A DNA stretch of 64,000 nt, from the NCBI RefSeq assembly GCF_009858245.1, contig NZ_VMSB01000001.1, positions 2,046,001 through 2,110,000 of the forward strand, read 5' to 3'. The notes below the pieces were generated by a model. It saw only the letters and a program-made list of their open reading frames with translations, did no database searches and was not told where the DNA came from. Of this stretch, positions 7,878 to 16,099 are shown one piece after another (the stretch's first letter is position 1; each line of letters begins with the position of its first letter). This DNA is from Ornithinibacter aureus. GTDB lineage: Bacteria > Actinomycetota > Actinomycetes > Actinomycetales > Dermatophilaceae. The position numbers and the translations under genes were made by a program.

Positions 7878-8771
7878 TTACTCCAGCTCGGGTGCGCCCT
7901 GGGTGGACAGCCAGGTGGTGACGAGGGTGTCGAGCGTGCCGTTCTCGCGCAGGGCGTCGACCGCCTGGGTGACGCACGCCGTGAGCGGGCTGCCCTTGTC
8001 GAGCACCGCACCGAACTGCTCGGGCTCACCCTGCAGCGGCAGCTGCCCGACGATGGCGCCGTCGTCGAGCTGCGCGGCCGTCATGTAGAACGCGGTCGGC
8101 AGGTCGGCGACGATGCCGTCGATCTGCTTGTTCTTCAGCGCCTGCACGGCGAGGTCGTTGGTGTCGAAGACCGCGACGTCGGCCGTCGGCTGCACCTGGT
8201 CCTTGGCAGCGTCGTACGAGGTGGTGCCGACCTGGGCACCGAGCTTGGCACCCTTGAGGTCCGCCACGGTCGTCTTGCCGTCGATCGGGCTGCCCTTGTA
8301 GGTGATGACGGCCTGGCGCACGTCGTAGTAGCCGCTGGAGAAGTCGACGGCCTGCTTGCGCTCGTCGCTGATCGACACCTGGTTGACGTCGAAGTCGAAC
8401 GCCTTCTTGCCCGGCGCGACGACCGTGTTGAACGGCGCGACGACCCAGGTCACCTTGTCCTTGGCGAACCCGAGCTCGTCGGCGATCGCGTAGGCCACGG
8501 CCGACTCGTAGCCCTTGCCGTTGCTGGGGTCGTCGTCGACGAACCACGGCTGGTAGGCCGGCTTGTCGGTGCCGATCGTCAGGGTGCCGGCCGTCAGCGT
8601 CTTCATCGTCTCGGGGGTGCAGGTCGCGGCGGCGGATGCCGTGGCGTCGCCCGAGGCGGAGGCTGCGGGTTCGTCGGTGGGGCTGCCACAGGCGGCCAGC
8701 GCGAGGAGGGCGGACCCGGTGAGGGCGGCCCCGAACAGGCGGGTGGCGCGGGCGGCACGGGTGGTCGGCAT
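7878..8771 (-). CDS. Amino-acid ABC transporter substrate-binding lipoprotein
   Basis: The 297-residue protein begins with a lipoprotein signal: RAAR basic region, hydrophobic stretch and lipobox LALAAC with the lipidated Cys at residue 28, followed by an Ala/Ser/Thr linker. The mature part is a family 3 solute-binding fold: TLTIGTDKPAYQPW, YESAVAYAIADELGF, VDFSSGYYDVRQAVI and the GAKLGAQVGTTSYDAAKD hinge strand. It would deliver a polar amino acid to the adjacent permease; the ligand is not identifiable. It is the first gene of the minus-strand operon that ends with the SPOUT methyltransferase. Confidence 0.93.
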   Translation of the reverse strand: MPTTRAARATRLFGAALTGSALLALAACGSPTDEPAASASGDATASAAATCTPETMKTLTAGTLTIGTDKPAYQPWFVDDDPSNGKGYESAVAYAIADELGFAKDKVTWVVAPFNTVVAPGKKAFDFDVNQVSISDERKQAVDFSSGYYDVRQAVITYKGSPIDGKTTVADLKGAKLGAQVGTTSYDAAKDQVQPTADVAVFDTNDLAVQALKNKQIDGIVADLPTAFYMTAAQLDDGAIVGQLPLQGEPEQFGAVLDKGSPLTACVTQAVDALRENGTLDTLVTTWLSTQGAPELE

Positions 8772-8911
8772 GGTGGTTCCTTCACTGTCGGTGCGGGCCG
8801 TCCCGATCGGCCCGGATCGGTGCTCAATGTAGTCGTGGCCCTGATGTCAGGGTGCGCCCGCCCGAGGTGCGGGCGCCCCGCCCCGCCGGACGACCTACCC
8901 TTGAGGGTGTG

Positions 8912-9586
8912 ATGCCTTCCCTCGGACCTGACTGGATGGACCCCCAGTGGCTCCTCGACCGCTTCGGAGAGCAGTTCTTCTGGGTGAGCGTGGCCATCGT
9001 CTTCATCGAGTGCGGGCTGCTCTTCCCGATCCTGCCCGGAGACTCGCTGCTGTTCGCGGTCGGCCTGTTCATCGCCCGCGGTGACATCGACCTCAACATC
9101 GTCGTGGCCTGCACCATCCTCAGCGTCGCCGCCTTCGCGGGCAACGTCACCGGCTACGAGATCGGTCGGGCCATCGGCGCGCCGCTGTACGAGCGCGACG
9201 GGCGGTTCATCAAGAAGAAGTACTTCGACCAGACCCACGACTTCTTCGAGAAGTACGGCGCCAAGGCGCTGGTCATCGGCCGGTTCGTGCCCATCGTGCG
9301 CACGTTCATCACCGTGGTCGCCGGCGTCAGCCGGATGGACCGCCGGCACTTCTTCGTCTGGAGCGCCGTCGGCGCGGTGCTCTGGGCGACCGGCATCACC
9401 CTGCTCGGGTACTTCCTCGGCGGCATCGACTTCGTGCACGACAACCTCGAGGCGGCCGTGCTGCTCATCGTGGCCATCTCGGTGCTGCCCATGGTGTTCG
9501 AGTTCCTCAAGCACCGCTCGGCGACCAAGACCGTCATCGAGGAGATCGACGAGGTCGTCGACGACGTGCGCGACGGCACCCTGTAG
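8912..9586 (+). CDS. DedA-family membrane protein
   Basis: The 224-residue protein has a DedA/SNARE-associated (VTT) domain with hydrophobic segments at about residues 25-60, 60-80, 130-150 and 165-200. Key motifs are FPILPGDSLLFAVGLF, the AGNVTGYEIGRAIG segment and the conserved GRFVPIVRTFITVVAG loop with its paired Arg residues and Pro. DedA proteins are implicated in lipid scrambling or flipping of polyprenyl phosphate and in membrane homeostasis. The ATG at 8912 fits the family start; a GTG three bases earlier is equally possible. The 3' end is 4 nt from the convergent response-regulator stop. Confidence 0.92.
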   Translation: MPSLGPDWMDPQWLLDRFGEQFFWVSVAIVFIECGLLFPILPGDSLLFAVGLFIARGDIDLNIVVACTILSVAAFAGNVTGYEIGRAIGAPLYERDGRFIKKKYFDQTHDFFEKYGAKALVIGRFVPIVRTFITVVAGVSRMDRRHFFVWSAVGAVLWATGITLLGYFLGGIDFVHDNLEAAVLLIVAISVLPMVFEFLKHRSATKTVIEEIDEVVDDVRDGTL

Positions 9587-9590
9587 GGGG

Positions 9591-10223
9591 TCATGGGCGG
9601 GGCAGGTCGATCAGGCCCTGCGCGTAGGCGGCCGTGACGGCAGCCGTCCGGTCGGTCACCTCCAGCTTGGCGAACACCCGGATGAGGTGGGTCTTCACGG
9701 TCGCCTCACCGATGAACAGCTCCCGGCCGATGTCGCCGTTCGACAGCCCGATGGCCACCAGGCGCAGCACGTCGAGCTCTCGCGCGGTGAGCTCGGGCCG
9801 GGAGGGCGCCCGCAGCCGATCGGCCAGGCGGGCCGCCACCGGCGGGGCGAGCACGGTTTCCCCCCGCGCAGCCCGGCGGATCGCGTCGGCGAGCACCGCG
9901 GTGGGCGCGTCCTTGAGCAGGTAGCCACGAGCGCCTGCCTCGACCGCGCGCACGATGTCGGCGTCGGTGTCGTAGGTCGTGAGCACGAGCACCTGGGGTG
10001 CGTCAGACTGCGCGACGATCCGTGAGGTGGCGTCGGCACCGTCCATGACCGGCATCCGCAGGTCCATGAGGACGACGTCGGGCATCATTCGGGGTACCAG
10101 TGCCAGTGCCTCGGCGCCGTTCGCGGCCTCGCCCACCACCTCGAAGTCGGCCTCCTCGCTGAGCACGGCGACCATGCCGGCCCGCACGACGGGGTGGTCG
10201 TCGACGACCAGCAGGCGGATCAC
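9591..10223 (-). CDS. NarL/LuxR-family response regulator
   Basis: The 210-residue protein has a receiver domain (residues 1-120) with the acidic pair D8-D9, phosphoacceptor D54 in VLMDLRMPVMDG, and the conserved Thr and Lys in VLTTYDT and LLKDAP. A LuxR helix-turn-helix follows, ELTARELDVLRLVAIGLSNG then EATVKTHL. It is the partner of the histidine kinase directly upstream: its ATG overlaps the kinase stop in an ATGA junction. The likely target is the ABC-2 exporter genes of the same operon, as for LiaR/DesR-type systems, but no operator is recognisable. Confidence 0.95.
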   Translation of the reverse strand: MIRLLVVDDHPVVRAGMVAVLSEEADFEVVGEAANGAEALALVPRMMPDVVLMDLRMPVMDGADATSRIVAQSDAPQVLVLTTYDTDADIVRAVEAGARGYLLKDAPTAVLADAIRRAARGETVLAPPVAARLADRLRAPSRPELTARELDVLRLVAIGLSNGDIGRELFIGEATVKTHLIRVFAKLEVTDRTAAVTAAYAQGLIDLPRP

Positions 10224-11437
10224 CGCGGTACCTCGAGCCGCAGGGTGGTGCCCGCGCCCGGTTCGCTGCGCAGCCGCACCGACCCTCCGACCTCGGCCGC
10301 CCGGGCCTGCACCCCGTCGAGTCCGAAGCCGGATCGCGCAGCGGCCGGGTCGAAGCCCCGGCCGTCGTCGCGCACCTCGAGCACGACCTGCTCGGGGTGC
10401 TCGTAGGTCAGGATCAGCTCAGCGTGCCCGGCGCCCGCATGACGCCGCACGTTGGACAGTGCCTCCTGGGCGGTGCGCAGGATGACCACCTCGGCGGTGC
10501 CCCCGAGCGGCACGGGCTCCCCCGTCACTCTCACATCGGCCCGCAGCCCGTTCTCGCTGCTCACGGCCGCCCCGAGACGATGCAGCGCCTCTCCCAGGGT
10601 GCGCGACTGGAGGTGGCCGGGCGTGAGCTCCGCGACGATCAGCCGGGCCTCGTCGAGGTTGTCGGATGCAGTGCGCTCGATGAGCGCCAACCGGTCGCGC
10701 GCCGCATCGACGTCGCCTCGGGCCAGTGCCGCGTCAGCCGCGCGGGAGAGCGCCACGACCGAGGTGAAGCCCTGCGCGAGGGTGTCGTGGATCTCGCGGG
10801 AGAGCCGCTCGCGCTCCTCGTGCACGCCGCGGTCGCGTTCGGACGCAGCGAGCTCTGCCTGCGCGGCGCGCAGCTCGTCGATGGTCTGCGCCCGGGTCTC
10901 GGCCTCGGTGACGATGCGGGTGATGAACAACCCCAATGACAGCGACAGAACGGCCGAGATCACAGCCGAGATGATGATCATGTCCAGGTCGCCGGTCGTG
11001 AAGTCGGACTGTGCCCACCGCACGAACCCGAACGCCGTGACGACGATGAACGTGGTGACGACGGCCCAACGTACGGGCAGCATCGCCCAGAGCTGCGAGT
11101 ACAGCACGAAGAACATCAGCCAGGACTGCGTGTCGGGGTCGATGATCTGGATCGCGAGCAACGTACCCCACGCGACGAGGTGGTAGCCGACCGCCAACCG
11201 GACGTCCTCGTGGGCCATCGCACGCCGACCGAGCGCGACGTAGGAGACACCCATGAGCCCGAGCAGCGCCAGCGACGGGCCGCGCCCCCACGGCCCGGGG
11301 TCGTCGAGCAGCGTGACGACGACCGCGGCACCCCAGACCACTGCCATGGCGGCGTGCCAGAAGGGCTGCTGGCGGCGCCACATCGCGCCGAACTCCTCGC
11401 GCGACGTCCGCTCGGTGGTGCTCACGGCCACCATCAT
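10220..11437 (-). CDS. Membrane histidine kinase (HisKA_3/DesK type)
   Basis: The 405-residue protein has about five N-terminal membrane segments (residues 28-170), a short coiled stretch, the HisKA_3 phosphoacceptor region RLSREIHDTLAQGFTSVV with His217, and a GHKL ATPase domain with N-box AQEALSNVRRHA, G1-box DDGRGFDP and G2 GFGLDGVQAR. The membrane part has no large extracellular loop, so it may sense the bilayer or its transporter neighbour. The operon order ATPase, permease, kinase, regulator is typical of systems where the exporter participates in sensing antimicrobials. The start could instead be the GTG at 11425. Confidence 0.93.
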   Translation of the reverse strand: MMVAVSTTERTSREEFGAMWRRQQPFWHAAMAVVWGAAVVVTLLDDPGPWGRGPSLALLGLMGVSYVALGRRAMAHEDVRLAVGYHLVAWGTLLAIQIIDPDTQSWLMFFVLYSQLWAMLPVRWAVVTTFIVVTAFGFVRWAQSDFTTGDLDMIIISAVISAVLSLSLGLFITRIVTEAETRAQTIDELRAAQAELAASERDRGVHEERERLSREIHDTLAQGFTSVVALSRAADAALARGDVDAARDRLALIERTASDNLDEARLIVAELTPGHLQSRTLGEALHRLGAAVSSENGLRADVRVTGEPVPLGGTAEVVILRTAQEALSNVRRHAGAGHAELILTYEHPEQVVLEVRDDGRGFDPAAARSGFGLDGVQARAAEVGGSVRLRSEPGAGTTLRLEVPR

Positions 11438-11450
11438 CCCCGGCCCGCGC

Positions 11451-12254
11451 TCACGTCGTTCCGCGCTTGAACCAGCGGAACGTCGTGACGCACAGGATCA
11501 GGCCCGCGATGCCCCACGCCAGGAGGACGAGGGCCGTCTTGCCGGTCTCCCACGACCCGGCCATCTCGCCGGCCGCCATCTCGGCCGGGAAGAACACCGA
11601 GCGCATACCCTGGGCGATCCACTTGAGCGGGAAGATGGCGGCGACCTGCTGCAACCACGTGGGCACGTCGTCGAAGGCGATGTAGACGCCCGAGATGAAC
11701 TGGAGCACGAGCATCGGCCCGATGACGACGGCCCCGATCGAGCGGGACGTCGCCAGCGAGGAGTACGCGATGCCGAGCACCGTGCCGCTGAAGACGCCGA
11801 GCCCGAAGACGAGCACGAAGACGGCCCAGCGCTCGGGGTCGGTCGGCAGGTCGACGTCGAAGAACAGCGTCGCCACGACGAGGAGCAACACCGTCTGCAG
11901 CACGGAGGTCACGCCGACGAGTCCGACCTTGCCCAGGAAGTACGCCACCGACGGCATGGGGGTGGCGCGCAGCCGCTTGAGCGTGCCGTCGTCACGTTCG
12001 GTGGCGATCGACAGGGCCATCGTCTGGAAGCTCGTGAGGAGCACACCGGCCGAGAGCATGCCCGGCATGAAGAACAGGCCCGCGGTCATCCCGCCCTGGC
12101 CCGCCCCTTCCTCGAACTGGGCCGAGAAGATGACCGAGAACAGGCTCAGCAGCAGGATCGGGAACAGGAAGGAGAAGAACACCGACTCCTTCTCGCGCGA
12201 GTACATCTTCAGCTCGAGGATGGTGCGGTCCAGCCCGAGGGCGAGCGCGTTCAC
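11451..12254 (-). CDS. ABC-2 type transporter permease
   Basis: The 267-residue protein has six predicted membrane spans in the ABC-2 arrangement. The first long span FFSFLFPILLLSLFSVIF follows a cytosolic helix, the segment ERDDGTLKRLRATPMP is the conserved ABC-2 loop that contacts the ATPase, and IFPLKWIAQGMRSVF lies before the last span. It is an exporter-type permease for drugs, lipids or peptides. Its start overlaps the ATPase stop by 4 nt, and 13 nt separate it from the downstream kinase gene. Confidence 0.93.
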   Translation of the reverse strand: MNALALGLDRTILELKMYSREKESVFFSFLFPILLLSLFSVIFSAQFEEGAGQGGMTAGLFFMPGMLSAGVLLTSFQTMALSIATERDDGTLKRLRATPMPSVAYFLGKVGLVGVTSVLQTVLLLVVATLFFDVDLPTDPERWAVFVLVFGLGVFSGTVLGIAYSSLATSRSIGAVVIGPMLVLQFISGVYIAFDDVPTWLQQVAAIFPLKWIAQGMRSVFFPAEMAAGEMAGSWETGKTALVLLAWGIAGLILCVTTFRWFKRGTT

Positions 12255-13123
12255 GACGCCACCTGCGTGGTGTCGTCGGTGATGTGGGGGGCGATGAGGG
12301 TGAGGTAGGTGTCCTCGAGCGACGGTCTGGTGACGGTGAGGCCGGGGACCTCGCCACCCGGCATCCGGGCTGCGAGCCGGCTCACCTGCGCGGTCGGCGT
12401 CGCGGTTCGCAGGCTTCGTCGGATGCCGTCCTCCTCCCAGCTGACCGTGGCCTCCGACGTGCCCCGCCCGCCCAGCGCCGCAGGGGTGTCGAGGGCGAGG
12501 AGGCGACCGGCGGCGATGACGCCGACCCGGTCCGCGAGCTCTTCGGCCTCGTCCAGGTAGTGGGTCGTGAGCAGGATCGTCGTGCCCTGGTCGGCCAACG
12601 CGCGGATGAGGGTCCAGAAGTCGCGCCGGGCCTGCGGGTCGAACCCGGTGGTCGGCTCGTCGAGGAAGATCAGCTCGGGCCCACCGACGATCCCCAGGCC
12701 GACGTCGAGGCGGCGTCGCTGGCCACCGCTCAGCCCCACGATGCGGGTGTCGGCCTTGTCGGCGAGCCCGACGGCGGCGATCACCTCGTCGACGTCGCGG
12801 GGGTCGGAGTAGACCTTCGCCGTGCTCGCGAGTGCCTCGCGGGGGGTCAACAGGTCCAGGCCCGCCGAGGTCTGCGTGACGATGCCGATCTGGTTGCGCC
12901 AGGAACGCCCCGCTCCCTCGGGGTCCGTGCCGAGCACGCGGACCTCGCCGGCGTCACGGCTGCGAAATCCTTCGGCGATCTCGACGGTGGTCGTCTTCCC
13001 GGCCCCGTTGGGTCCGAGGAGCGCGAACACCTCCCCCGTGCGGATGTCGAGGTCGAGCCCGTCGACGGCGGCCCGCCCGCCATAGGCCTTGCGCAGGCCC
13101 CTGATCGTGATTGCGTCGTCCAT
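12251..13123 (-). CDS. ABC-2 transporter ATP-binding protein
   Basis: The 290-residue ATPase has Walker A GPNGAGKTTT near residue 37, Q-loop IGIVTQTSAGLDLLTPRE, signature LSGGQRRRLDVGLGI, Walker B LIFLDEPTTGFDPQARR and switch His in LLTTHYLDEAEELADR. The TRVxVxxR-like C-terminal extension after residue 220 is the DrrA/NatA-type tail. The protein pairs with the overlapping ABC-2 permease. The ATG at 13123 gives the standard start; upstream codons read through the lemA terminator and are rejected. Confidence 0.95.
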   Translation of the reverse strand: MDDAITIRGLRKAYGGRAAVDGLDLDIRTGEVFALLGPNGAGKTTTVEIAEGFRSRDAGEVRVLGTDPEGAGRSWRNQIGIVTQTSAGLDLLTPREALASTAKVYSDPRDVDEVIAAVGLADKADTRIVGLSGGQRRRLDVGLGIVGGPELIFLDEPTTGFDPQARRDFWTLIRALADQGTTILLTTHYLDEAEELADRVGVIAAGRLLALDTPAALGGRGTSEATVSWEEDGIRRSLRTATPTAQVSRLAARMPGGEVPGLTVTRPSLEDTYLTLIAPHITDDTTQVAS

Positions 13124-13176
13124 GAGCCCAGACTGCCCGCCCGGGAGCGTGGGCTGGAACACCCATGCAGTGGATG

Positions 13177-13202
13177 CCGGGTCCACCACCCGGTGGACCC
13201 GG
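13177..13202 (-). terminator. Hairpin downstream of lemA
   Basis: A 10-bp perfect stem (13177-13186 CCGGGTCCAC with 13193-13202 GTGGACCCGG) closes a 6-nt loop. It lies 11 nt past the lemA stop codon and before the ABC-2 ATPase gene on the same strand, so it most likely ends the lemA transcript. There is no T-tract. Confidence 0.75.
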
Positions 13203-13213
13203 GACCCGCGGAG

Positions 13214-13870
13214 TCAGGCCTGGGGTGCGGGGGGCGTGTCCTGGGGGCCGTTGCCGGAGCCACCGGCATACCCGCTCGGCGGCGGGATGACGGCCTCACG
13301 CTGCCCGAAGTCGACCTTGGGGGCCTCGCGCTGTTCCCCGACGGCCTCGAAGTACTCGGCCCGGGAGATGGTGAACACGCCGGCGATGATGTTGCTCGGC
13401 ACCGTCTCGACCTGGGTGTTGAGGTCGCGGACCGTGGCGTTGTAGTAGCGGCGGGCCGAGGCGATCCGGTCCTCGGTCGAGGTGAGCTCGGCCTGCAGCG
13501 CCATGAAGTTCTGGTTGGCCTTCAGGTCGGGGTAGGCCTCGGCGATGGCGAGCAGCCGTCCGAGGGCTTGGCTCAGCATGTTCTCGCTCTCGGCCTGCTG
13601 CGCCGGGGACTGGCCGGGCGCCATGGCGCCAGCTCGGGCCTTGATGACATCCTCGAGCGTGCCGCGCTCGTGGGCTGCGTAGCCCTTGACCGTCTCGACG
13701 AGGTTGCCGATGAGGTCGTGCCGGCGGGTGAGCTCGACGTCGATCTGGCGCCAGGCCTCCTGCACCAGGTTGCGCAGCTTGATGAGGCCGTTGTAGGTCG
13801 CGATGGCCCAGCCGACGACGGCGATGAGCAGCACCACGATGGCGATGACGATGACAAGGGCGGCTGTCAT
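13214..13870 (-). CDS. LemA family protein
   Basis: The 218-residue protein has one N-terminal membrane anchor (LVIVIAIVVLLIAVVGWAI) followed by the LemA four-helix domain: YNGLIKLRNLVQEAWRQIDV, LTRRHDLIGNLVETVKGYA, and the C-terminal RYYNATVRDLNT with the FTISRAEYFEA tail. The end is Pro/Gly-rich. LemA proteins are widely conserved and membrane-attached with the helical domain outside; function is poorly known. The ATG at 13870 has AGGAG 5 nt upstream. It is divergent from the UspA gene with 120 bp between. Confidence 0.93.
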   Translation of the reverse strand: MTAALVIVIAIVVLLIAVVGWAIATYNGLIKLRNLVQEAWRQIDVELTRRHDLIGNLVETVKGYAAHERGTLEDVIKARAGAMAPGQSPAQQAESENMLSQALGRLLAIAEAYPDLKANQNFMALQAELTSTEDRIASARRYYNATVRDLNTQVETVPSNIIAGVFTISRAEYFEAVGEQREAPKVDFGQREAVIPPPSGYAGGSGNGPQDTPPAPQA

Positions 13871-13990
13871 GGGACTCCTCGAGGAGACGGGTAACTGCCT
13901 CAAGCGTAGATGCCAGCAGGTGTGTCCGCGGTCACACTGCGTTAGCCTGCCTTGGACCTGACCAGTCCGCACCGACAGACAGGACCTCCC

Positions 13991-14422
13991 ATGGACACCA
14001 TCGTCGTCGGCGTCGACAACAGTGAGGCCTCCACCCGCGCGGTGGAGTTCGCCGTTGATCGCGCCCAGAAGAACCACTGGAAGATCGTCCTCGTCCACGT
14101 GATCCCCTGGACACCGTTCTCCTTCCAGACCGCCAGCGAGAACGAACACCGACACCGTGAACGGCAGCGTGAACTCGAGGCGGCGACCGAACAGGTCATC
14201 GCGCCCATGGTCGAGATCTGCGAGCGGGGCGGGGTGCCCCACGAGGAGATCGTCCGTCACGGCAAGGCGTCCGAGACGTTGCTCGACATCAGCGCGGAGT
14301 CCGGCGCCGTGCACATCATCGTCGGCCGCACCGGCGACTCGGGGCTGCGCGACGCCGTCTTCGGCAGCGTGGCCAACCGCCTGGCTCAGCACGCCAGCGT
14401 TCCCGTGACGGTGGTGCCCTGA
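13991..14422 (+). CDS. Universal stress protein (UspA family)
   Basis: The 143-residue single-domain UspA protein starts TIVVGVDNSEASTRAVEFAV and ends with the nucleotide loop IIVGRTGDSGLRDAVFGSVA, followed by ASVPVTVV. The G-2x-G-9x-G pattern (GRTGDSG then FGSVAN) supports ATP binding. An AGGA precedes the ATG. Its stop overlaps an ATG at 14422 and lies 14 nt before the better-supported start of the symporter gene, so the two are likely cotranscribed. Confidence 0.93.
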   Translation: MDTIVVGVDNSEASTRAVEFAVDRAQKNHWKIVLVHVIPWTPFSFQTASENEHRHRERQRELEAATEQVIAPMVEICERGGVPHEEIVRHGKASETLLDISAESGAVHIIVGRTGDSGLRDAVFGSVANRLAQHASVPVTVVP

Positions 14423-14436
14423 TGGGAGAGAACACC

Positions 14437-16029
14437 ATGCGTGACAGCGAGACCCCGCAGATGGGGTCGGCCACCAAGACCCTCGGCATCATCGGCGCAG
14501 TCGTCGCCGCCTTCTACGTCGTCATCTTCGCGCTCTCACCGAAGCCGATCACCTTCCCGAGCCCGGTCCCCGAGTTCGCACCGGACGCCACGCTGTTCGA
14601 CAAGGTGTCGGGGTGGATCACCGGCCTGGTCTTCTACGGCCCGTCCGCCAATGGCGAGTACACGATCCGCATCGTCGTCATCTGGCTGATCACGGCCGCG
14701 ATCTTCTTCACGATCTGGCTCGGCTTCATCAACGTTCGCGGCTTCAAGCACGCGATCGACCTCGTGCGCGGCAAGTACTCCGACCCCAACGACGCCGGTG
14801 AGGTGTCGCACTTCCAGGCCCTCGCCACCGCGGTGTCGGGCACCGTCGGTCTCGGCAACATCGCCGGTGTCGCCATCGCCATCGCCATCGGCGGTCCCGG
14901 CGCGACGTTCTGGATGATCGTCGCGGGCTTCCTCGGCATGAGCCTGAAGGCCGCCGAGTGCATGCTCGGGGTCAAGTACCGCCAGGAGCACGCCGACGGA
15001 ACCGTCTCCGGTGGCCCGATGTACTACCTCCGGGATGCCGTGAAGGACCTCGGCAAGCCGGGCCTGGGCAAGGGGTTGGCCGCGTTCTTCGCCGTCTGCA
15101 TGATCGGTGGCGCGGTCGGTGGCGGCAACATGTTCCAGTCCAACCAGGCCACCGCCCAGATCGTCAGCCAGGTCGGGGGCGAGGAGAGCTTCCTCGGCCG
15201 CAACACGTGGATCATGGGCCTGCTGTTCGCCGCCGCCGTCGGCGCGGTGATCATCGGCGGCATCAAGAGCATCGCGAAGGTCACCGAGAAGATCGTGCCG
15301 TTCATGGCAGTGCTCTACCTCGGTGCGTGCCTCATCGTCCTCGTCGGCAGCTTCGGGGAGATCCCGGCGGCGTTCGGCTCGATACTCGACGGCGCCTTCA
15401 CCGGCGAGGGCGCAGCGGGCGGCATCATCGGCGCCCTGATCGTCGGCTTCCAGCGGGCGGCGTTCTCCAACGAGGCCGGTCTGGGTTCGGCCTCGGTCGC
15501 CCACTCCGCGGTACGCACCAAGGAGCCCGCCACCGAGGGCTTCGTGGCGTTGCTCGAGCCGTTCATCGACACCATCGTCATCTGCACGATGACGGCGTTG
15601 ACGATCATCATCACCAAGGCCTACCTCGACCCCGCAGCGTCCGAACTCGGCGGTGTGGCCCTGACCTCGAACGCCTTCGCCTCCGTCCTGCCGTGGTTCC
15701 CGAAGGTCCTCGCCGTCGCCGTGGTGCTCTTCGCCTTCTCGACCATGATCAGCTGGTCGTACTACGGCATGAAGGCCACCGGGTACCTGTTCGGCGACAA
15801 CCCCCTGGCGGAGAACGTCTTCAAGGTCATCTTCCTCGGCTTCACCGTCCTGGGTTCTGTCGCCAGCCTCGGCTCGGTCATCGACTTCTCGGACTCGATG
15901 ATCTTCATGATGAGCATCCCCAACCTCATCGGTCTCTACCTGTTGCGCAACGTCATCCGACGTGAGTTCGCCAGCTACCGGGCACGCCTGGCCTCCGGCG
16001 AGATCAAGGAGTTCGCCGACCGGCACTGA
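14437..16029 (+). CDS. AGCS-family sodium:amino-acid (alanine/glycine) symporter
   Basis: The 530-residue protein has about ten to eleven membrane helices and the AGCS signatures: the GTVGLGNIAGVAIAIAIGGP core, FLGMSLKAAECMLGVKYR, the GGPMYYLRDAV loop and the NEAGLGSASVAHSAVRTKEP motif. It should import alanine or glycine with sodium. It is longer than many AGCS proteins because of an additional N-terminal helix and a loop before the first core helix. I prefer the ATG at 14437, which has GGGAGAG six bases upstream, over the ATG at 14422 that overlaps the uspA stop. A perfect palindrome follows at 16049. Confidence 0.94.
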   Translation: MRDSETPQMGSATKTLGIIGAVVAAFYVVIFALSPKPITFPSPVPEFAPDATLFDKVSGWITGLVFYGPSANGEYTIRIVVIWLITAAIFFTIWLGFINVRGFKHAIDLVRGKYSDPNDAGEVSHFQALATAVSGTVGLGNIAGVAIAIAIGGPGATFWMIVAGFLGMSLKAAECMLGVKYRQEHADGTVSGGPMYYLRDAVKDLGKPGLGKGLAAFFAVCMIGGAVGGGNMFQSNQATAQIVSQVGGEESFLGRNTWIMGLLFAAAVGAVIIGGIKSIAKVTEKIVPFMAVLYLGACLIVLVGSFGEIPAAFGSILDGAFTGEGAAGGIIGALIVGFQRAAFSNEAGLGSASVAHSAVRTKEPATEGFVALLEPFIDTIVICTMTALTIIITKAYLDPAASELGGVALTSNAFASVLPWFPKVLAVAVVLFAFSTMISWSYYGMKATGYLFGDNPLAENVFKVIFLGFTVLGSVASLGSVIDFSDSMIFMMSIPNLIGLYLLRNVIRREFASYRARLASGEIKEFADRH

Positions 16030-16048
16030 GCACACCCGCTGACGCATT

Positions 16049-16084
16049 GCACTCCAGCCACCCGGATCCGGGTGGCTGGAGTGC
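16049..16084. terminator. Perfect 36-nt palindromic terminator
   Basis: The sequence is a perfect 18+18 palindrome with GCACTCCAGCCACCC at one end and its complement at the other, centred on GGATCC. As RNA it folds into a stem of about 15 bp with a tight loop. It follows the symporter stop by 19 nt and, before the IS inserted at 16100, would have served the convergent pyrE too. The 17-mer ATTGCACTCCAGCCACC that starts here recurs alone at 62592. Confidence 0.85.
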
Positions 16085-16099
16085 TATAGGTGGCTCTAG

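Noticed and set aside
14536-16047. 503-codon minus-strand ORF opposite the AGCS symporter
   Set aside because: Low-complexity Asp/Glu/Arg/His-rich translation typical of antisense frames.
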